Shown here: piece after piece, positions 8,139-17,122 of the stretch
Position numbering within the stretch: position 1 is the stretch's first letter
Layout of the letters: each line of letters begins with the position of its first letter
NCBI GenBank assembly: GCA_001464215.1
Contig: LNEZ01000012.1
Coordinates: 1 to 49,937 of the forward strand
Origin: Rhizobiales bacterium Ga0077548
Lineage (GTDB): Bacteria; Pseudomonadota; Alphaproteobacteria; Rhizobiales; Xanthobacteraceae
Reading direction: 5' to 3'
DNA: 49,937 nt
Made by a program: the position numbers and the translations under genes
Notes under the pieces: model-generated
Databases searched by the model: none
What the model saw: the letters and a program-made list of their open reading frames with translations, nothing else
Told to the model about the DNA's origin: nothing

Positions 8139-9794
8139 TTAGCGCGCAAACTTCTTGTATTTGATCCGGTGCGGGATATCCGCGGCGGCACCCAGGCGGC
8201 GTTTCTTGTCCGCCTCATAATCCTGGTAGTTACCCTCGAACCATTCGACATGGCTGTCGCCTTCGAAGGCAAGAATATGGGTCGCAATGCGGTCGAGGAA
8301 GAAGCGGTCGTGGCTGATGATCACGGCGCAACCGGCGAAATCTTCCAGCGCCTCTTCGAGCGCGCGCAGCGTATCGACGTCGAGATCGTTGGTCGGTTCG
8401 TCGAGCAGCAAAACGTTCGCGTGTGAGCGCAACATCTTTGCCAGATGCACGCGGTTGCGTTCGCCACCCGAAAGCGACCCGACCTTTTTTTGCTGATCGC
8501 CGCCCTTGAAGTTGAACGCAGAGACATAAGCCCGGCTGTGCATTTCCTTCGGGCCGAGCTTGATGATCTCGTCACCGCCGGAAATTTCTTCCCAGACGTT
8601 CTTGCTGCCGTCGAGCGAGTCGCGGCTCTGGTCGACATAGCCGAGCTTTACGCTGTCGCCGATTTTCAGCTCGCCGCCGTCCGGCTTTTCCGCGCCGGGG
8701 ATCATCCGGAACAGCGTGGTCTTGCCAGCACCATTCGGCCCAATAACACCGACAATGCCGCCGGGCGGAAGCTTGAAGTTGAGGTTCTCGATCAGCAACT
8801 GCTCGCCGAAACCTTTGGTGAGACCTTCCGCGTCGACAACATTCTGGCCGAGCCGTTCTGACACAGGAATAATGATCTGCGCGGTCTGCGGCGCCTTGTC
8901 GTTCTGCTTGGCAACGAGTTCGTCGTAGCGCTGGAAGCGGGCCTTGCTCTTGGCTTGGCGGGCTTTCGGCGAGGACTGAATCCATTCGCGCTCGCGCTCG
9001 ATCGCGCGCTGGCGCGCTTCTTCTTCGCGGCCTTCCTGCTCGAGCCGCTTCTGCTTCTGCACGAGCCACGAAGAATAATTTCCCTCGTAGGGAATGCCGC
9101 GGCCGCGGTCGAGCTCGAGAATCCAGCCCGTCACGTTGTCGAGGAAGTAGCGGTCGTGGGTCACGATCAGCACCGCGCCTTTATAGTTGCGGAGATAATC
9201 TTCGAGCCACGATACCGTCTCGGCGTCCAAGTGGTTGGTCGGTTCGTCGAGCAACAGAATGTCGGGCTCCGCCAGCAACAACTGACAGAGCGCTACACGG
9301 CGCTTTTCGCCGCCGGAAAGTTTATCGACTTCGGCATCGTCCGCCGGACAGCGCAGCGCATCCATCGCAAGATCGACCTGTGCGTCGAGATCCCACAGGT
9401 TCTTGGCCTCGATCTCGTCCTGCAACTTCGCCATTTCATCGGCGGTCTCGTCGGAGTAGTTCGCGGCCAGCTCGTTATATTTGTCGAGCAGCGCCTGCTT
9501 GTTCGCGACGCCGATCATTACGTTCTGGCGCACGTTCCTGGACGCGTCTAACTGCGGCTCCTGCGGCAGGTAGCCGACCTTTGCGCCTTCGGCAGCAAAG
9601 GCCTCGCCGGTAAAATCCTTGTCGGTGCCCGCCATGATGCGCATGAGCGTCGATTTACCTGCGCCGTTGACGCCGAGCACACCGATCTTCGCGGTCGGGA
9701 AAAACGAGAGATGAACATTGTCGAGGACCTTCTTCCCGCCGGGATAGGCCTTCGACAAACCGATCATCTGATAGACATATTGCCAGGAGGCCAT
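8139..9794 (-). CDS. ettA: Energy-dependent translational throttle protein, ABC-F ATPase
   Basis: A 551-residue soluble protein with two ABC ATPase domains and no membrane segments. Walker A motifs are GVNGAGKST (41-49) and GPNGAGKTT (near 350); signature and Walker B pairs are [15 protein letters not shown]...[11 protein letters not shown] and [15 protein letters not shown]...[11 protein letters not shown]. The linker with [19 protein letters not shown] and the [11 protein letters not shown] stretch match EttA rather than Uup or drug-resistance ABC-F proteins; length is typical. EttA binds the ribosomal E site and gates translation elongation when ATP is low. Single gene; the ATG at 9794 lies in GGAGGCCATG on the complementary reading and no longer start is supported. 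Confidence 0.95.
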   Translation of the reverse strand: MASWQYVYQMIGLSKAYPGGKKVLDNVHLSFFPTAKIGVLGVNGAGKSTLMRIMAGTDKDFTGEAFAAEGAKVGYLPQEPQLDASRNVRQNVMIGVANKQALLDKYNELAANYSDETADEMAKLQDEIEAKNLWDLDAQVDLAMDALRCPADDAEVDKLSGGEKRRVALCQLLLAEPDILLLDEPTNHLDAETVSWLEDYLRNYKGAVLIVTHDRYFLDNVTGWILELDRGRGIPYEGNYSSWLVQKQKRLEQEGREEEARQRAIEREREWIQSSPKARQAKSKARFQRYDELVAKQNDKAPQTAQIIIPVSERLGQNVVDAEGLTKGFGEQLLIENLNFKLPPGGIVGVIGPNGAGKTTLFRMIPGAEKPDGGELKIGDSVKLGYVDQSRDSLDGSKNVWEEISGGDEIIKLGPKEMHSRAYVSAFNFKGGDQQKKVGSLSGGERNRVHLAKMLRSHANVLLLDEPTNDLDVDTLRALEEALEDFAGCAVIISHDRFFLDRIATHILAFEGDSHVEWFEGNYQDYEADKKRRLGAAADIPHRIKYKKFAR

Positions 9795-9881
9795 GCGCCG
9801 CCGCGCTCCGTTTCGAGATCAAGGGAAGTGCGGCGGCTATGTAGCGAGCGCGGGCCTCTTCGGCAAGGTTAGGCGAACCGT

Positions 9882-10997
9882 TTAATCCTGGCGCGCGTGA
9901 ACGCCACTGATCTCCGGCTTGGCTCCGGCGCTGCGCGAGGAGCGCTTGCCGTTCGTGCGGTTGTTGGCCTCCTTGGCAAGCAGTCCGCGGTAAAGCGTGA
10001 CATAGTCTTCGGCCATGCGCTTCACGGTGAAGCGCTCTTCGAAGGTGCGGCGAACGGTCTTGCGGTCGAGCGCCATCAACTCGGGAAAGGCCTGCACCGC
10101 TTCCGGCACGGAGTTTACGACCACACCGGATACGCCGTCATCGATCACTTCGGGCACCGAGCCTTCCTTGAAGGCGAGCACCGGCGTGCCGCAGGCCATC
10201 GCCTCGATCATCACGAGGCCGAACGGCTCGGGCCAGTCGATCGGAAAAAGAAGTGCCGCGGCGTTGCCAAGAAACTCCTGCTTCTCGCGCTCGCCGATCT
10301 CGCCGATGAATTCCACGCCGTCGCCCGCGAGCATCGGCTTGATCTTCTGCTCGAAATACTCGCGATCCGCGTCATCGACCTTGGCCGCCATCTTGAGCGG
10401 CACGCGCAGCTTGCGCGCGATTTCGATGGCGCGGTCCGGCCGCTTGTCGGGTGCCATGCGGCCAAGGAAAGCGAGATAACCGCCCTTCGGATTGCAGTTC
10501 GGCTGGAAAAGATTTTCCGGCAATCCGTGCAGCACAGTGCCCGCGATGTTGCGGCCCTTGATGAAACTCGCCTGCGAATCCGAAATCGTGGCAAGCGGCA
10601 CATCTGGGAACGCGCGATGCAGCGGTTGCAGATCGTGCGTGTCCTGCCGCCCGTGCAACGTCGTCAGCGTCTTGTTCGCGATGCCGCGAAACAGCGGATA
10701 ATGAAAATAGTCGATATGGAAATGAAGAATATCGAATTCATCTGCGCGGCGGCGAAGCGCATCGAGCATGATGAAATAATAGGGATTGGTTTCCTTCACG
10801 CGTGGGTCGAGCCGCAGCGCCTCGGGGCACATGGCTTCGAGTTTCGCATCCGTCACAGAATCGCCGCTTGCAAACAGCGTGACATCGTGTCCCTGCTGCA
10901 CGAGTTCTTCCGTGAGCCAGGATACCATGCGTTCGGTTCCGCCATAGAGTTTCGGCGGCGTGCTTTCGATTAGCGGACTGATCTGTGCGATCTTCAT
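9882..10997 (-). CDS. GT4-family glycosyltransferase
   Basis: A 371-residue retaining glycosyltransferase with the GT-B fold. It begins MKIAQISPLIESTPPKLYGGTER, the typical glycine-rich acceptor loop. The C-terminal donor site has WPEPFGLVMIEAMACGTPVLAFKEGSVPEVI (the E-x7-E motif) and FLGRMAPDKRPDRAIEIA. The ATG at 10997 with GAGGG 12 bases upstream is preferred to an upstream in-frame ATG. No signal peptide or membrane segment. Neighbours do not name the acceptor; a UDP- or GDP-sugar substrate is expected. Confidence 0.88.
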   Translation of the reverse strand: MKIAQISPLIESTPPKLYGGTERMVSWLTEELVQQGHDVTLFASGDSVTDAKLEAMCPEALRLDPRVKETNPYYFIMLDALRRRADEFDILHFHIDYFHYPLFRGIANKTLTTLHGRQDTHDLQPLHRAFPDVPLATISDSQASFIKGRNIAGTVLHGLPENLFQPNCNPKGGYLAFLGRMAPDKRPDRAIEIARKLRVPLKMAAKVDDADREYFEQKIKPMLAGDGVEFIGEIGEREKQEFLGNAAALLFPIDWPEPFGLVMIEAMACGTPVLAFKEGSVPEVIDDGVSGVVVNSVPEAVQAFPELMALDRKTVRRTFEERFTVKRMAEDYVTLYRGLLAKEANNRTNGKRSSRSAGAKPEISGVHARQD

Positions 10998-11159
10998 CTG
11001 TCTTATTTCCCTCATACTGTTTGCGATGCAGCATGAAGGCAACAGAACGAACGCGCGAATGTTCCGAAAAGAATTGCTTGAACTATCGGCTAAGGCTGAC
11101 GCGCAACTATGCAGCGCCCTGTTGCTGCCGCAAATACGGCAGGCATGAAGTCTTTCGTT

Positions 11160-12317
11160 TTAATTCGGCGCGGCACCCGTCGGTGCCCGCTGCGTGCGCG
11201 GCTGCAAGTCGCTATCCGGCGTCAGCGCAGGGCGTTGCTGCAACCCCTGCTCTTGCGGCAAGGGAACAACTTTGGTCGCGCTGCGAAGCATATCTGTCTT
11301 GCCGCTTGCAAACAAAATCGCCGCGATACCGACAATACAAAGCACGATGCCGAGAAAAATCTTCGCGGGTACCCAGCGGCCCGCGCGTGCGGACTCGCTG
11401 ATCGCCGCCGACGACTGCTTGACTGGAGCAGTCGCCGTCTTCGGCACAGAAGTATCCGTCTTCGCGAATTCTTTTTCGGAAGTCACAGCCGCACGCACCG
11501 GCTGCACGCCGTCGGCCTGCACGACTACGAGCGTGGCATTGTCCTGATAATTGCGGTTGCTGCCGATCCCGTCGACCGCCTTGATCAGGCCATCCGCGAC
11601 CGCTCCGACGCCTTGCGGCAGGAGAGTGCGGATGAAGTTCTGGATTTGCACCATGGTGAGCGTTTCGAGACCGTCGCTCGAAAAAATCATCACGTCGCCG
11701 GGCAGGATCTTGCGGCTGTCGATCTGCGGAGAATGACCGAAATCCTCGAGCGAGCGGCCAAGCACGGCAATCGTGATCGAATCCCTGCCCTTGCGCGTCA
11801 TCACATCCCGCCACAACGCCGGATCGCCGGAACCGAGCGCTTCGCGATCCGCGATCTCCATATAGGAATGATCGGCATTCACGCGGTGCAGCTCACCGTC
11901 CCGATAGCGCAGGATAAGCGAGTCGCCGATACTGACGAACGACATGGTGCCGCTATCGACATACCCCGCGACCAGCGTCGCGCCCATGTCCTTCAAGCCC
12001 GGCTCTTTCGCCTGCGCGTCCGCCACCGCCTGATTGGCGGCATTGAGCGAACTCTTCAACCGCTCTTCCGCGCCGCGGCTGCCCGCGAAATAAGTTTTTA
12101 CGAAAGTATCCGCCGTGATCTTGCTCGCGATGTCGCCGCCGAAATGACCGCCGATGCCGTCGGCAACAAGCAACAGGCCGCCGCCAGAGAGCGCAACGCC
12201 TGCATCGCTTGCCGCGATCTCTCCGGCGTCTCCGCCTTTCGCGTCATAAACCCGGAAGGCATCTTCCTGGGTATCTTTGCTGCCGCGAATTGCGCGCGCA
12301 GCGGCCTGGAATTTCAT
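11160..12317 (-). CDS. PP2C-family Ser/Thr phosphatase with C-terminal membrane anchor
   Basis: A 385-residue protein. Residues 1-268 are a complete PP2C (Stp1/PrpC-like) domain with all metal ligands: TQEDA (Glu18-Asp19), LVADGIGGH (51-58), MGAT (111-114), IGDS (130-133), SSDGLE (213-218) and QDNAT (258-262). A linker rich in Ser and Lys follows, then one membrane helix (about 318-337) and a short Pro/Gln-rich tail outside. The ATG at 12317 overlaps the stop of the upstream FHA gene (ATGA). It is the last gene of an operon of FHA and VWA proteins, so it should reverse Ser/Thr phosphorylation read by those FHA domains. No matching kinase is in the window. Confidence 0.9.
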   Translation of the reverse strand: MKFQAAARAIRGSKDTQEDAFRVYDAKGGDAGEIAASDAGVALSGGGLLLVADGIGGHFGGDIASKITADTFVKTYFAGSRGAEERLKSSLNAANQAVADAQAKEPGLKDMGATLVAGYVDSGTMSFVSIGDSLILRYRDGELHRVNADHSYMEIADREALGSGDPALWRDVMTRKGRDSITIAVLGRSLEDFGHSPQIDSRKILPGDVMIFSSDGLETLTMVQIQNFIRTLLPQGVGAVADGLIKAVDGIGSNRNYQDNATLVVVQADGVQPVRAAVTSEKEFAKTDTSVPKTATAPVKQSSAAISESARAGRWVPAKIFLGIVLCIVGIAAILFASGKTDMLRSATKVVPLPQEQGLQQRPALTPDSDLQPRTQRAPTGAAPN

Positions 12318-12880
12318 TTCTCGTCTTCCCAAGTGAAGTCCGGACCGCAGAGTTGCACGAAACGGAATTTCGTTTCGCCGATTGCGATCAGGCTGCTGCC
12401 CGCAAGCGGCATCGGTGTCAGCACGGCCTCGTCGTTGAGATAAACGATATTGGCTTTGCCGCCGTGATTGATATGGAACGTCCGCCGTTTCGGCTCGAAG
12501 GTGATGAACGCAGCCCCCTCGCCAGAAATCGACGCATCGCCGAAATCCACGCGGATGCGCTGCCCGGCAGAACGCCCGACGCTGTTCATGCCGGCATAGA
12601 TGTTCACGGCCTTGCCGCGTCCAGGTCCATCCACAATGACGAGCCATCCGACCACGGGGTCGAAGCTGCCCATCTGCTTTTCCATCATCGCCGAGGGCTC
12701 GTGCATGGCACCGCCGCCGAAACCCTTGATCATGGTGGGTGCGGAAGAGCCGCCGCCGATTTCCGGCTGCATCACCGGCTTTCGCATCTCTTCGTGCGGC
12801 GCCATCGGCTTGCCGGCCGGCTTCACTTCCCGGATTCGTGTCGGCGCGGAAGAGTTGTCGTCCTTTTTGTCGTTCGCCAT
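12314..12880 (-). CDS. FHA-like domain protein with altered phosphate-binding loop
   Basis: A 188-residue cytoplasmic protein. The first 75 residues are a disordered segment rich in Ser, Pro and Gly with Thr/Ser spots (SSAPTRI, SSAPTMI) that could be phosphorylation targets. Residues about 78-176 form an FHA fold: VGRSAGQRIRVDF (Gly-Arg at 102-103), then ISGEGAAF in place of the usual S-R-x-H, and KANIVYLNDEAV in place of the N-G-T region. The key Arg/His of phosphothreonine binding are therefore missing. Start at ATG 12880 with AGGTGAG six bases upstream. Stop overlaps the PP2C start. It may be a structural or substrate partner of the other FHA proteins (inference). Confidence 0.8.
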   Translation of the reverse strand: MANDKKDDNSSAPTRIREVKPAGKPMAPHEEMRKPVMQPEIGGGSSAPTMIKGFGGGAMHEPSAMMEKQMGSFDPVVGWLVIVDGPGRGKAVNIYAGMNSVGRSAGQRIRVDFGDASISGEGAAFITFEPKRRTFHINHGGKANIVYLNDEAVLTPMPLAGSSLIAIGETKFRFVQLCGPDFTWEDEK

Positions 12881-12904
12881 CGATCTCACCTGTGTTGCCG
12901 GCGG

Positions 12905-14557
12905 CTAGCTGCGCCAGTGACTGCCCACTCGGGCTTCCCGAAACAAGAATCCGTAATTTCCGGTCCCAAGTTTAATCACATCTCCGTCAGCGATTTTTGC
13001 CGAATCCCGGGGCACCCCGTTGATCAAAATCGGATTCGGTTGATCGCGATAGTCTTTCGAGCGGTTCACGATATGAAACGAACCGTCCAGCGCCACGGTG
13101 ATAAGTGCGTGATGCCGGGAAACCGTAAGCTCCTGCACATCCGTCACAATATCATTGTCCCGCTCCCGGCCGATAGCAATCCGCGCCTTATAGATCGGGA
13201 CTGTGCCCGGCTCCCCGTTGAATTCCAGCCAAGCAAGTGGCGCCGCCTGACCGATGACGGTCGGCGGTGCCTGCGCAGCAATGGAAGCGGCCTCGGGCTC
13301 GGCCTTGGTCGGCGGCTCCTCACCGATAATTTGCGGTGTGGGGCCCGGCCGCGGCGGCTCTGCAATTTTTGCGGACCTGCCTCTTCGCGCAGAACGCCAT
13401 GCAAGCCCGGAGATCAGAAATCCGAACAAGAGAATAGCGACGCCGGCGAAGATCGCCGCGGTGCGCGTGATATCTTCCGTGAGCCACGCCAACACAGCGC
13501 TCAGGTAGCCTTCGGCGCCCATCGGGGTCACCGGTTCGTTGCCGGTGCCGGGATTGGCGACCCCCGCGCGCAAGAGCGCCGTGAATGACGTTACCGCACC
13601 CTGTGGGTGACGAAGCGATATCTGCAAGGCCGGCGGCACGCCACGCGCCAGCGCTTCGGCTTCGATGATGACACCCGCATGGAGGCGCGCGAGAAACTCA
13701 TTGCGATTTCTCGGTGTAAGCGCACGTTGCGCGGCCGGCGTCTCGAAGAAAAAGCCGCGCGTATCGCCGCTCAACCGCCGCAGCGATTGCAGATCGCGCT
13801 GGTCGGCCTGCTTTTCGTAATAACCGATCGTGACAATGCGGACATTCAGGCGATTTGCTTCCTGCGCGACTTGGTTATGCCGATAGGCGGTGTCGTCGAA
13901 CTTTCCATCGGAGGCGATCACGAGAACTTTGCGTGGCGCGTCGAGTTGACCGAGCCTTTGCACGGCTTCAAGCGTCAACCGGTAAAGCTCCGTGGTTGCG
14001 TTGCCGGGACGAATTCTGTCGAGCGCCGCCGCGACCGCTTTTCCGTCTCCCGTAAAATCCTGAAGGACATCGAGCTTGGAATCGAACGCAGCAACCGCCA
14101 CGCGCTGCTTGGGAGCTACCTGAAAGAACAACTCCGCAAGATCCTGCGTCGAACGCCGGATGCTCTGGGCGCGCTCCGTATTGCTCCGGTCGACAAGCAG
14201 GAAATAGGCGGTCTCGTCCTCTTCATGCATATAAGGACGGAATGATGCGCTCCAGACGCCCGCAGGATTGTCCCGTTCCGTTATTTCAATTCCGGTAACC
14301 GCGATGTTATCGACATAGCGAACGTCGCAGCGGATCGTCGGACGAGGGCCGGACCGATTGCCCTTGCAGGAAACCGTACCGTCGGGAACGCCACGCAACA
14401 GGCGGATGTTCTCGATCACCGTCGCGATGTTATCGCGAACATTGGTTGCCGGCGTGAACGGCGCCGGCTGCGATAGTGCGAAGTGCGAACCTTCCGGAAA
14501 TCCGAGCCAGACACCCAGAACGAGTGCCAGCAGGAGCTTCAGGCAGCGAACGCTCAC
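12905..14557 (-). CDS. VWA domain - transmembrane - FHA domain protein
   Basis: A 550-residue exported-then-anchored protein. A signal peptide covers residues 1-29 (LKLLLALVLGVWLGF). A beta-rich segment leads to a VWA domain (about 115-295) with a MIDAS-like DRSNT at 123-127, a Thr in NATTELY (187-191) and VIASDGKFDD (213-222). A membrane helix at 368-388 is followed by a proline-rich linker and a C-terminal FHA domain (459-531) with intact GR (463-464) and SRHH (480-483). Topology puts the VWA outside and the FHA inside, a way to couple an envelope signal to phosphothreonine recognition. The GTG start at 14557 overlaps the upstream stop (GTGA); a longer frame upstream is rejected. Confidence 0.85.
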   Translation of the reverse strand: MSVRCLKLLLALVLGVWLGFPEGSHFALSQPAPFTPATNVRDNIATVIENIRLLRGVPDGTVSCKGNRSGPRPTIRCDVRYVDNIAVTGIEITERDNPAGVWSASFRPYMHEEDETAYFLLVDRSNTERAQSIRRSTQDLAELFFQVAPKQRVAVAAFDSKLDVLQDFTGDGKAVAAALDRIRPGNATTELYRLTLEAVQRLGQLDAPRKVLVIASDGKFDDTAYRHNQVAQEANRLNVRIVTIGYYEKQADQRDLQSLRRLSGDTRGFFFETPAAQRALTPRNRNEFLARLHAGVIIEAEALARGVPPALQISLRHPQGAVTSFTALLRAGVANPGTGNEPVTPMGAEGYLSAVLAWLTEDITRTAAIFAGVAILLFGFLISGLAWRSARRGRSAKIAEPPRPGPTPQIIGEEPPTKAEPEAASIAAQAPPTVIGQAAPLAWLEFNGEPGTVPIYKARIAIGRERDNDIVTDVQELTVSRHHALITVALDGSFHIVNRSKDYRDQPNPILINGVPRDSAKIADGDVIKLGTGNYGFLFREARVGSHWRS

Positions 14558-15033
14558 ATTCTGCCCCACTCGCCGCTCTTGAATCGCCAGCGGATCATGA
14601 AAATCTGAATGAGTCCGAGGACCGCGATGAATGAAAGAAGGAAAACGCAGCCGAAGTGAAACGTGAAGAGAAGATAATTCTCCGATGTATGAAGTTGCGA
14701 GCGCGGGCGCGTGAAATCGAGGACCCCCCACCACACGAGCGCGAGCACAATCACGAATTCCACGATGGAAAAGAAGAAGAAGTACGCGAAAGGCCAGTCA
14801 CGCTCCCATCGGTATTGCTGAGCATAAAAATAAACCGGATCCATCACGAGGCCGACAAGCAGAATCAACGACAGAATCTGGAACGGCAGGATGTCATAGT
14901 GCCAGCCGATGTACGGCAGTATAGGACTGCGCGGTCCGGCGACATAAAGCGAGAATAAAAACGTAATCGGCACGCCGATCCAGAGAAAAAGCAGAATTCT
15001 GGTCAACCAGCGGCCTTTTAACGTCGGTACCAT
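14554..15033 (-). CDS. Four-helix membrane protein of the FHA/VWA operon
   Basis: A 159-residue integral membrane protein with four clear hydrophobic helices, at about residues 12-31, 49-66, 80-101 and 118-146, separated by short charged loops. The loop after helix 2 holds DPVYFYAQQYRWERDWPF. I do not recognise a family. Its stop overlaps the VWA-FHA start by four bases, and the FHA-flavoprotein gene ends 46 bases upstream, so it is an operon member and possibly the membrane platform of the complex. Confidence 0.75.
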   Translation of the reverse strand: MVPTLKGRWLTRILLFLWIGVPITFLFSLYVAGPRSPILPYIGWHYDILPFQILSLILLVGLVMDPVYFYAQQYRWERDWPFAYFFFFSIVEFVIVLALVWWGVLDFTRPRSQLHTSENYLLFTFHFGCVFLLSFIAVLGLIQIFMIRWRFKSGEWGRM

Positions 15034-15079
15034 TAAAGCCCCCTAAGATTCTTATTTCGATGCGACGACACAGGAAGAC

Positions 15080-17107
15080 TTACGGCTTCGTGTTCGTGCA
15101 CCATTTGATCCATTGCGAAAACGAGCGTAGCGGCCCGAACAGCGAAACATTCGGCGCACCGAGCACCGCCATATGATCGACCGAGCGCAGCGCTGAATAT
15201 TGCATACCGAGAAAAGTATCGACTCCAGGCTGCGGACCGCCAAGCGTAATCTGCCCCGCAGCATAGGCGCGACCGCTACCGTTTCGCAGCCCCGCGATTT
15301 CAAAATCGGGAGTTACGCTGATGCCGCCTGGCTTGCCGCCACCAACCCCCAAAGTTCGTAGCAATTTATAGGTCTCCGCGAGATCGCGCAGGAGCGGCGA
15401 ATGCGAGATATCGCCGATCAATCCCGTGCAATCGAGCGCGTAATCCGCGACAACTTCGACTGGCGGCTGATTGCGCTGTGGCTTCAGCCGCATCTGAATC
15501 TTTGGGCCCTGATCGGTCTTCACGAGTTCCAGCGTTTCGAAGTGACCAAACACTGGCTTGTACCAACCGTCGCCGATCCCAAGCTGAATGATGTTGCGCC
15601 AGTCGCGGCGGTCGGCAGTGGTCGTACCACCCAGCGCTTCGTAAATCTTCACGCGTTCTTCGGGAGTCGCACGCTCGGTTTCGCGCAGCAACTGGCCACC
15701 CCAACACGCTTTTGGCCAGTTGAAGGCCTGATTTTCGATGTGGTTGTAAACGTAGCGTTGCGCGCGCTTGTAGCGATACCCTTCGTTCTTCGCGATCGGA
15801 TTGCGCATCTGATGAACGATGGTAATGTTCTTGTTCTTATTCCGCGCTTCGTAAAGCCGCTGGATAATACGCGAGGCAACGATACCGCGGCCGCGGACAA
15901 CGACGGTCGCCGGCATCGGATTCTGTTCGATCGAGCGATAGACGACCTCATGATTTTCGTAAGCATTGAAGACGCGCGCTTCCTCGGGAAAACGCGCCTT
16001 GAAAGCTTGCAGGTCTTCGGTAAAGCGGGTCGCCGGATACCCGGTCGAAATATGAATGAACTTGCCGATCATGATGCGTTCGCGAACACCGCCCCGCGCC
16101 TGGTCTTCCGGCACGCGGTAGGCAACCGCATAACGCTCGTCATTGGTCTTGCGAATGCCGAGCACGCGCCCGGACACGAACATCTCGCGCCAGCCGATTC
16201 GTTGCGCTTCGCTGTCGATAGACTTGAACACTTCGCCGGAACGTGGCGTGAAAGTCTGTGCAAGCGAGGCTTCGCCGAAGACCTGGAAGATATGCTTAAG
16301 ACCGCCGAAGCGGAATTCCTTCAAATCCTTCCACGTTTCCCGGCTCGCATAACCGGGAAAACCCCAGATATTGTCAGGGGTCGACTGCGAGTTGGAGCGC
16401 AGTCGTTCATGGGGAGGAATCTGCGAGTTGCGGCACAGGCGCTGGTAGTTCGCGTAAGGAATAACATCGTCGCCGATCGCGCGAATTTCGCTCTTGCTCA
16501 CGCCAAAAATCCGCAGGTGATCCGCCCACACGAAGCTGCCGAGACCCGCGCCGACCGAGAGATACGTTGACTCGCCTGCGAAGTACTCACTCGCCTTGAT
16601 CTCAGCAGAAGAAACGATCTCGCTTTTGAATACATTGCGCGGGAAGCGCATTTCATCCGGCGCATTCGGCGCATTCAGTGCAACTTCGATCGATTGACCG
16701 CGCGGTACCGCAGCGGGAGCGCCAGCCGATCCGCTCGCAAATGCGCGGGTCGCATTGTCCTGCGGGACATTGACGCGCGTCTCACCGATTGCCGACTGCG
16801 CAACGAGATGAATCTCGAATTGCGCGATCCGCACCGGAAGCGCGCCATCCCACGGCGACTGATCGACTTCGGTGTCGCCGATATAGGTGTGGTTCGTGCT
16901 GCCGCGATCGGCGACTGCAATCCCGTCCTCGCGCAAGAGGAGCCACGCATGGCGTTTCGATACTTCCGGCGTATCGAGCACGATCTGGTTTTCAGACGCG
17001 CGGCCGATGGAATAGTCGCCAACTTCCGGCAGCGAGATTCGTTCGACGCGCTTCAGCGGGCCATCGCCGCGCTGGTAGATATCGAGCAGGATCGGGAATC
17101 TGATCAT
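15080..17107 (-). CDS. FHA domain fused to a flavoprotein-like oxidoreductase
   Basis: A 675-residue fusion. Residues 30-85 are an intact FHA domain: SIGR (33-36), SKRH (50-53) and STNHT (70-74). After a linker, a dinucleotide-binding signature VGAGLGSF (185-192) begins a two-Rossmann-fold oxidoreductase: a second glycine motif VVRGRGIVASR lies at 403-413, LDCTG at 558-562, and the C-terminal FAD-type YAAGQITLGG at 615-624. This order resembles pyridine-nucleotide-dependent flavoproteins (disulfide-reductase or flavin monooxygenase class), but I cannot name the family or substrate. No signal peptide. It lies 15 bases after the FHA-zinc-ribbon gene. Joining a phosphothreonine reader to a redox enzyme is unusual. 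Confidence 0.8.
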   Translation of the reverse strand: MIRFPILLDIYQRGDGPLKRVERISLPEVGDYSIGRASENQIVLDTPEVSKRHAWLLLREDGIAVADRGSTNHTYIGDTEVDQSPWDGALPVRIAQFEIHLVAQSAIGETRVNVPQDNATRAFASGSAGAPAAVPRGQSIEVALNAPNAPDEMRFPRNVFKSEIVSSAEIKASEYFAGESTYLSVGAGLGSFVWADHLRIFGVSKSEIRAIGDDVIPYANYQRLCRNSQIPPHERLRSNSQSTPDNIWGFPGYASRETWKDLKEFRFGGLKHIFQVFGEASLAQTFTPRSGEVFKSIDSEAQRIGWREMFVSGRVLGIRKTNDERYAVAYRVPEDQARGGVRERIMIGKFIHISTGYPATRFTEDLQAFKARFPEEARVFNAYENHEVVYRSIEQNPMPATVVVRGRGIVASRIIQRLYEARNKNKNITIVHQMRNPIAKNEGYRYKRAQRYVYNHIENQAFNWPKACWGGQLLRETERATPEERVKIYEALGGTTTADRRDWRNIIQLGIGDGWYKPVFGHFETLELVKTDQGPKIQMRLKPQRNQPPVEVVADYALDCTGLIGDISHSPLLRDLAETYKLLRTLGVGGGKPGGISVTPDFEIAGLRNGSGRAYAAGQITLGGPQPGVDTFLGMQYSALRSVDHMAVLGAPNVSLFGPLRSFSQWIKWCTNTKP

Positions 17108-17122
17108 GTTGCTTGCCGTGCC

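Noticed and set aside
9897..10973. 358-codon plus-strand open frame
   Set aside because: Shadow of the GT4 gene, which has clear motifs on the other strand.
12318..12647. N-terminal extension of the PP2C gene
   Set aside because: It is another frame of the FHA gene; the ATG at 12317 with the ATGA overlap starts exactly at the PP2C fold.
12209..13588. 459-codon plus-strand open frame
   Set aside because: Crosses three minus-strand genes with recognised domains; Arg/His-rich shadow sequence.
15401..16570. 389-codon plus-strand open frame
   Set aside because: Antisense to the FHA-flavoprotein gene; composition is the mirror of a high-GC coding frame and has no domain or ribosome site.
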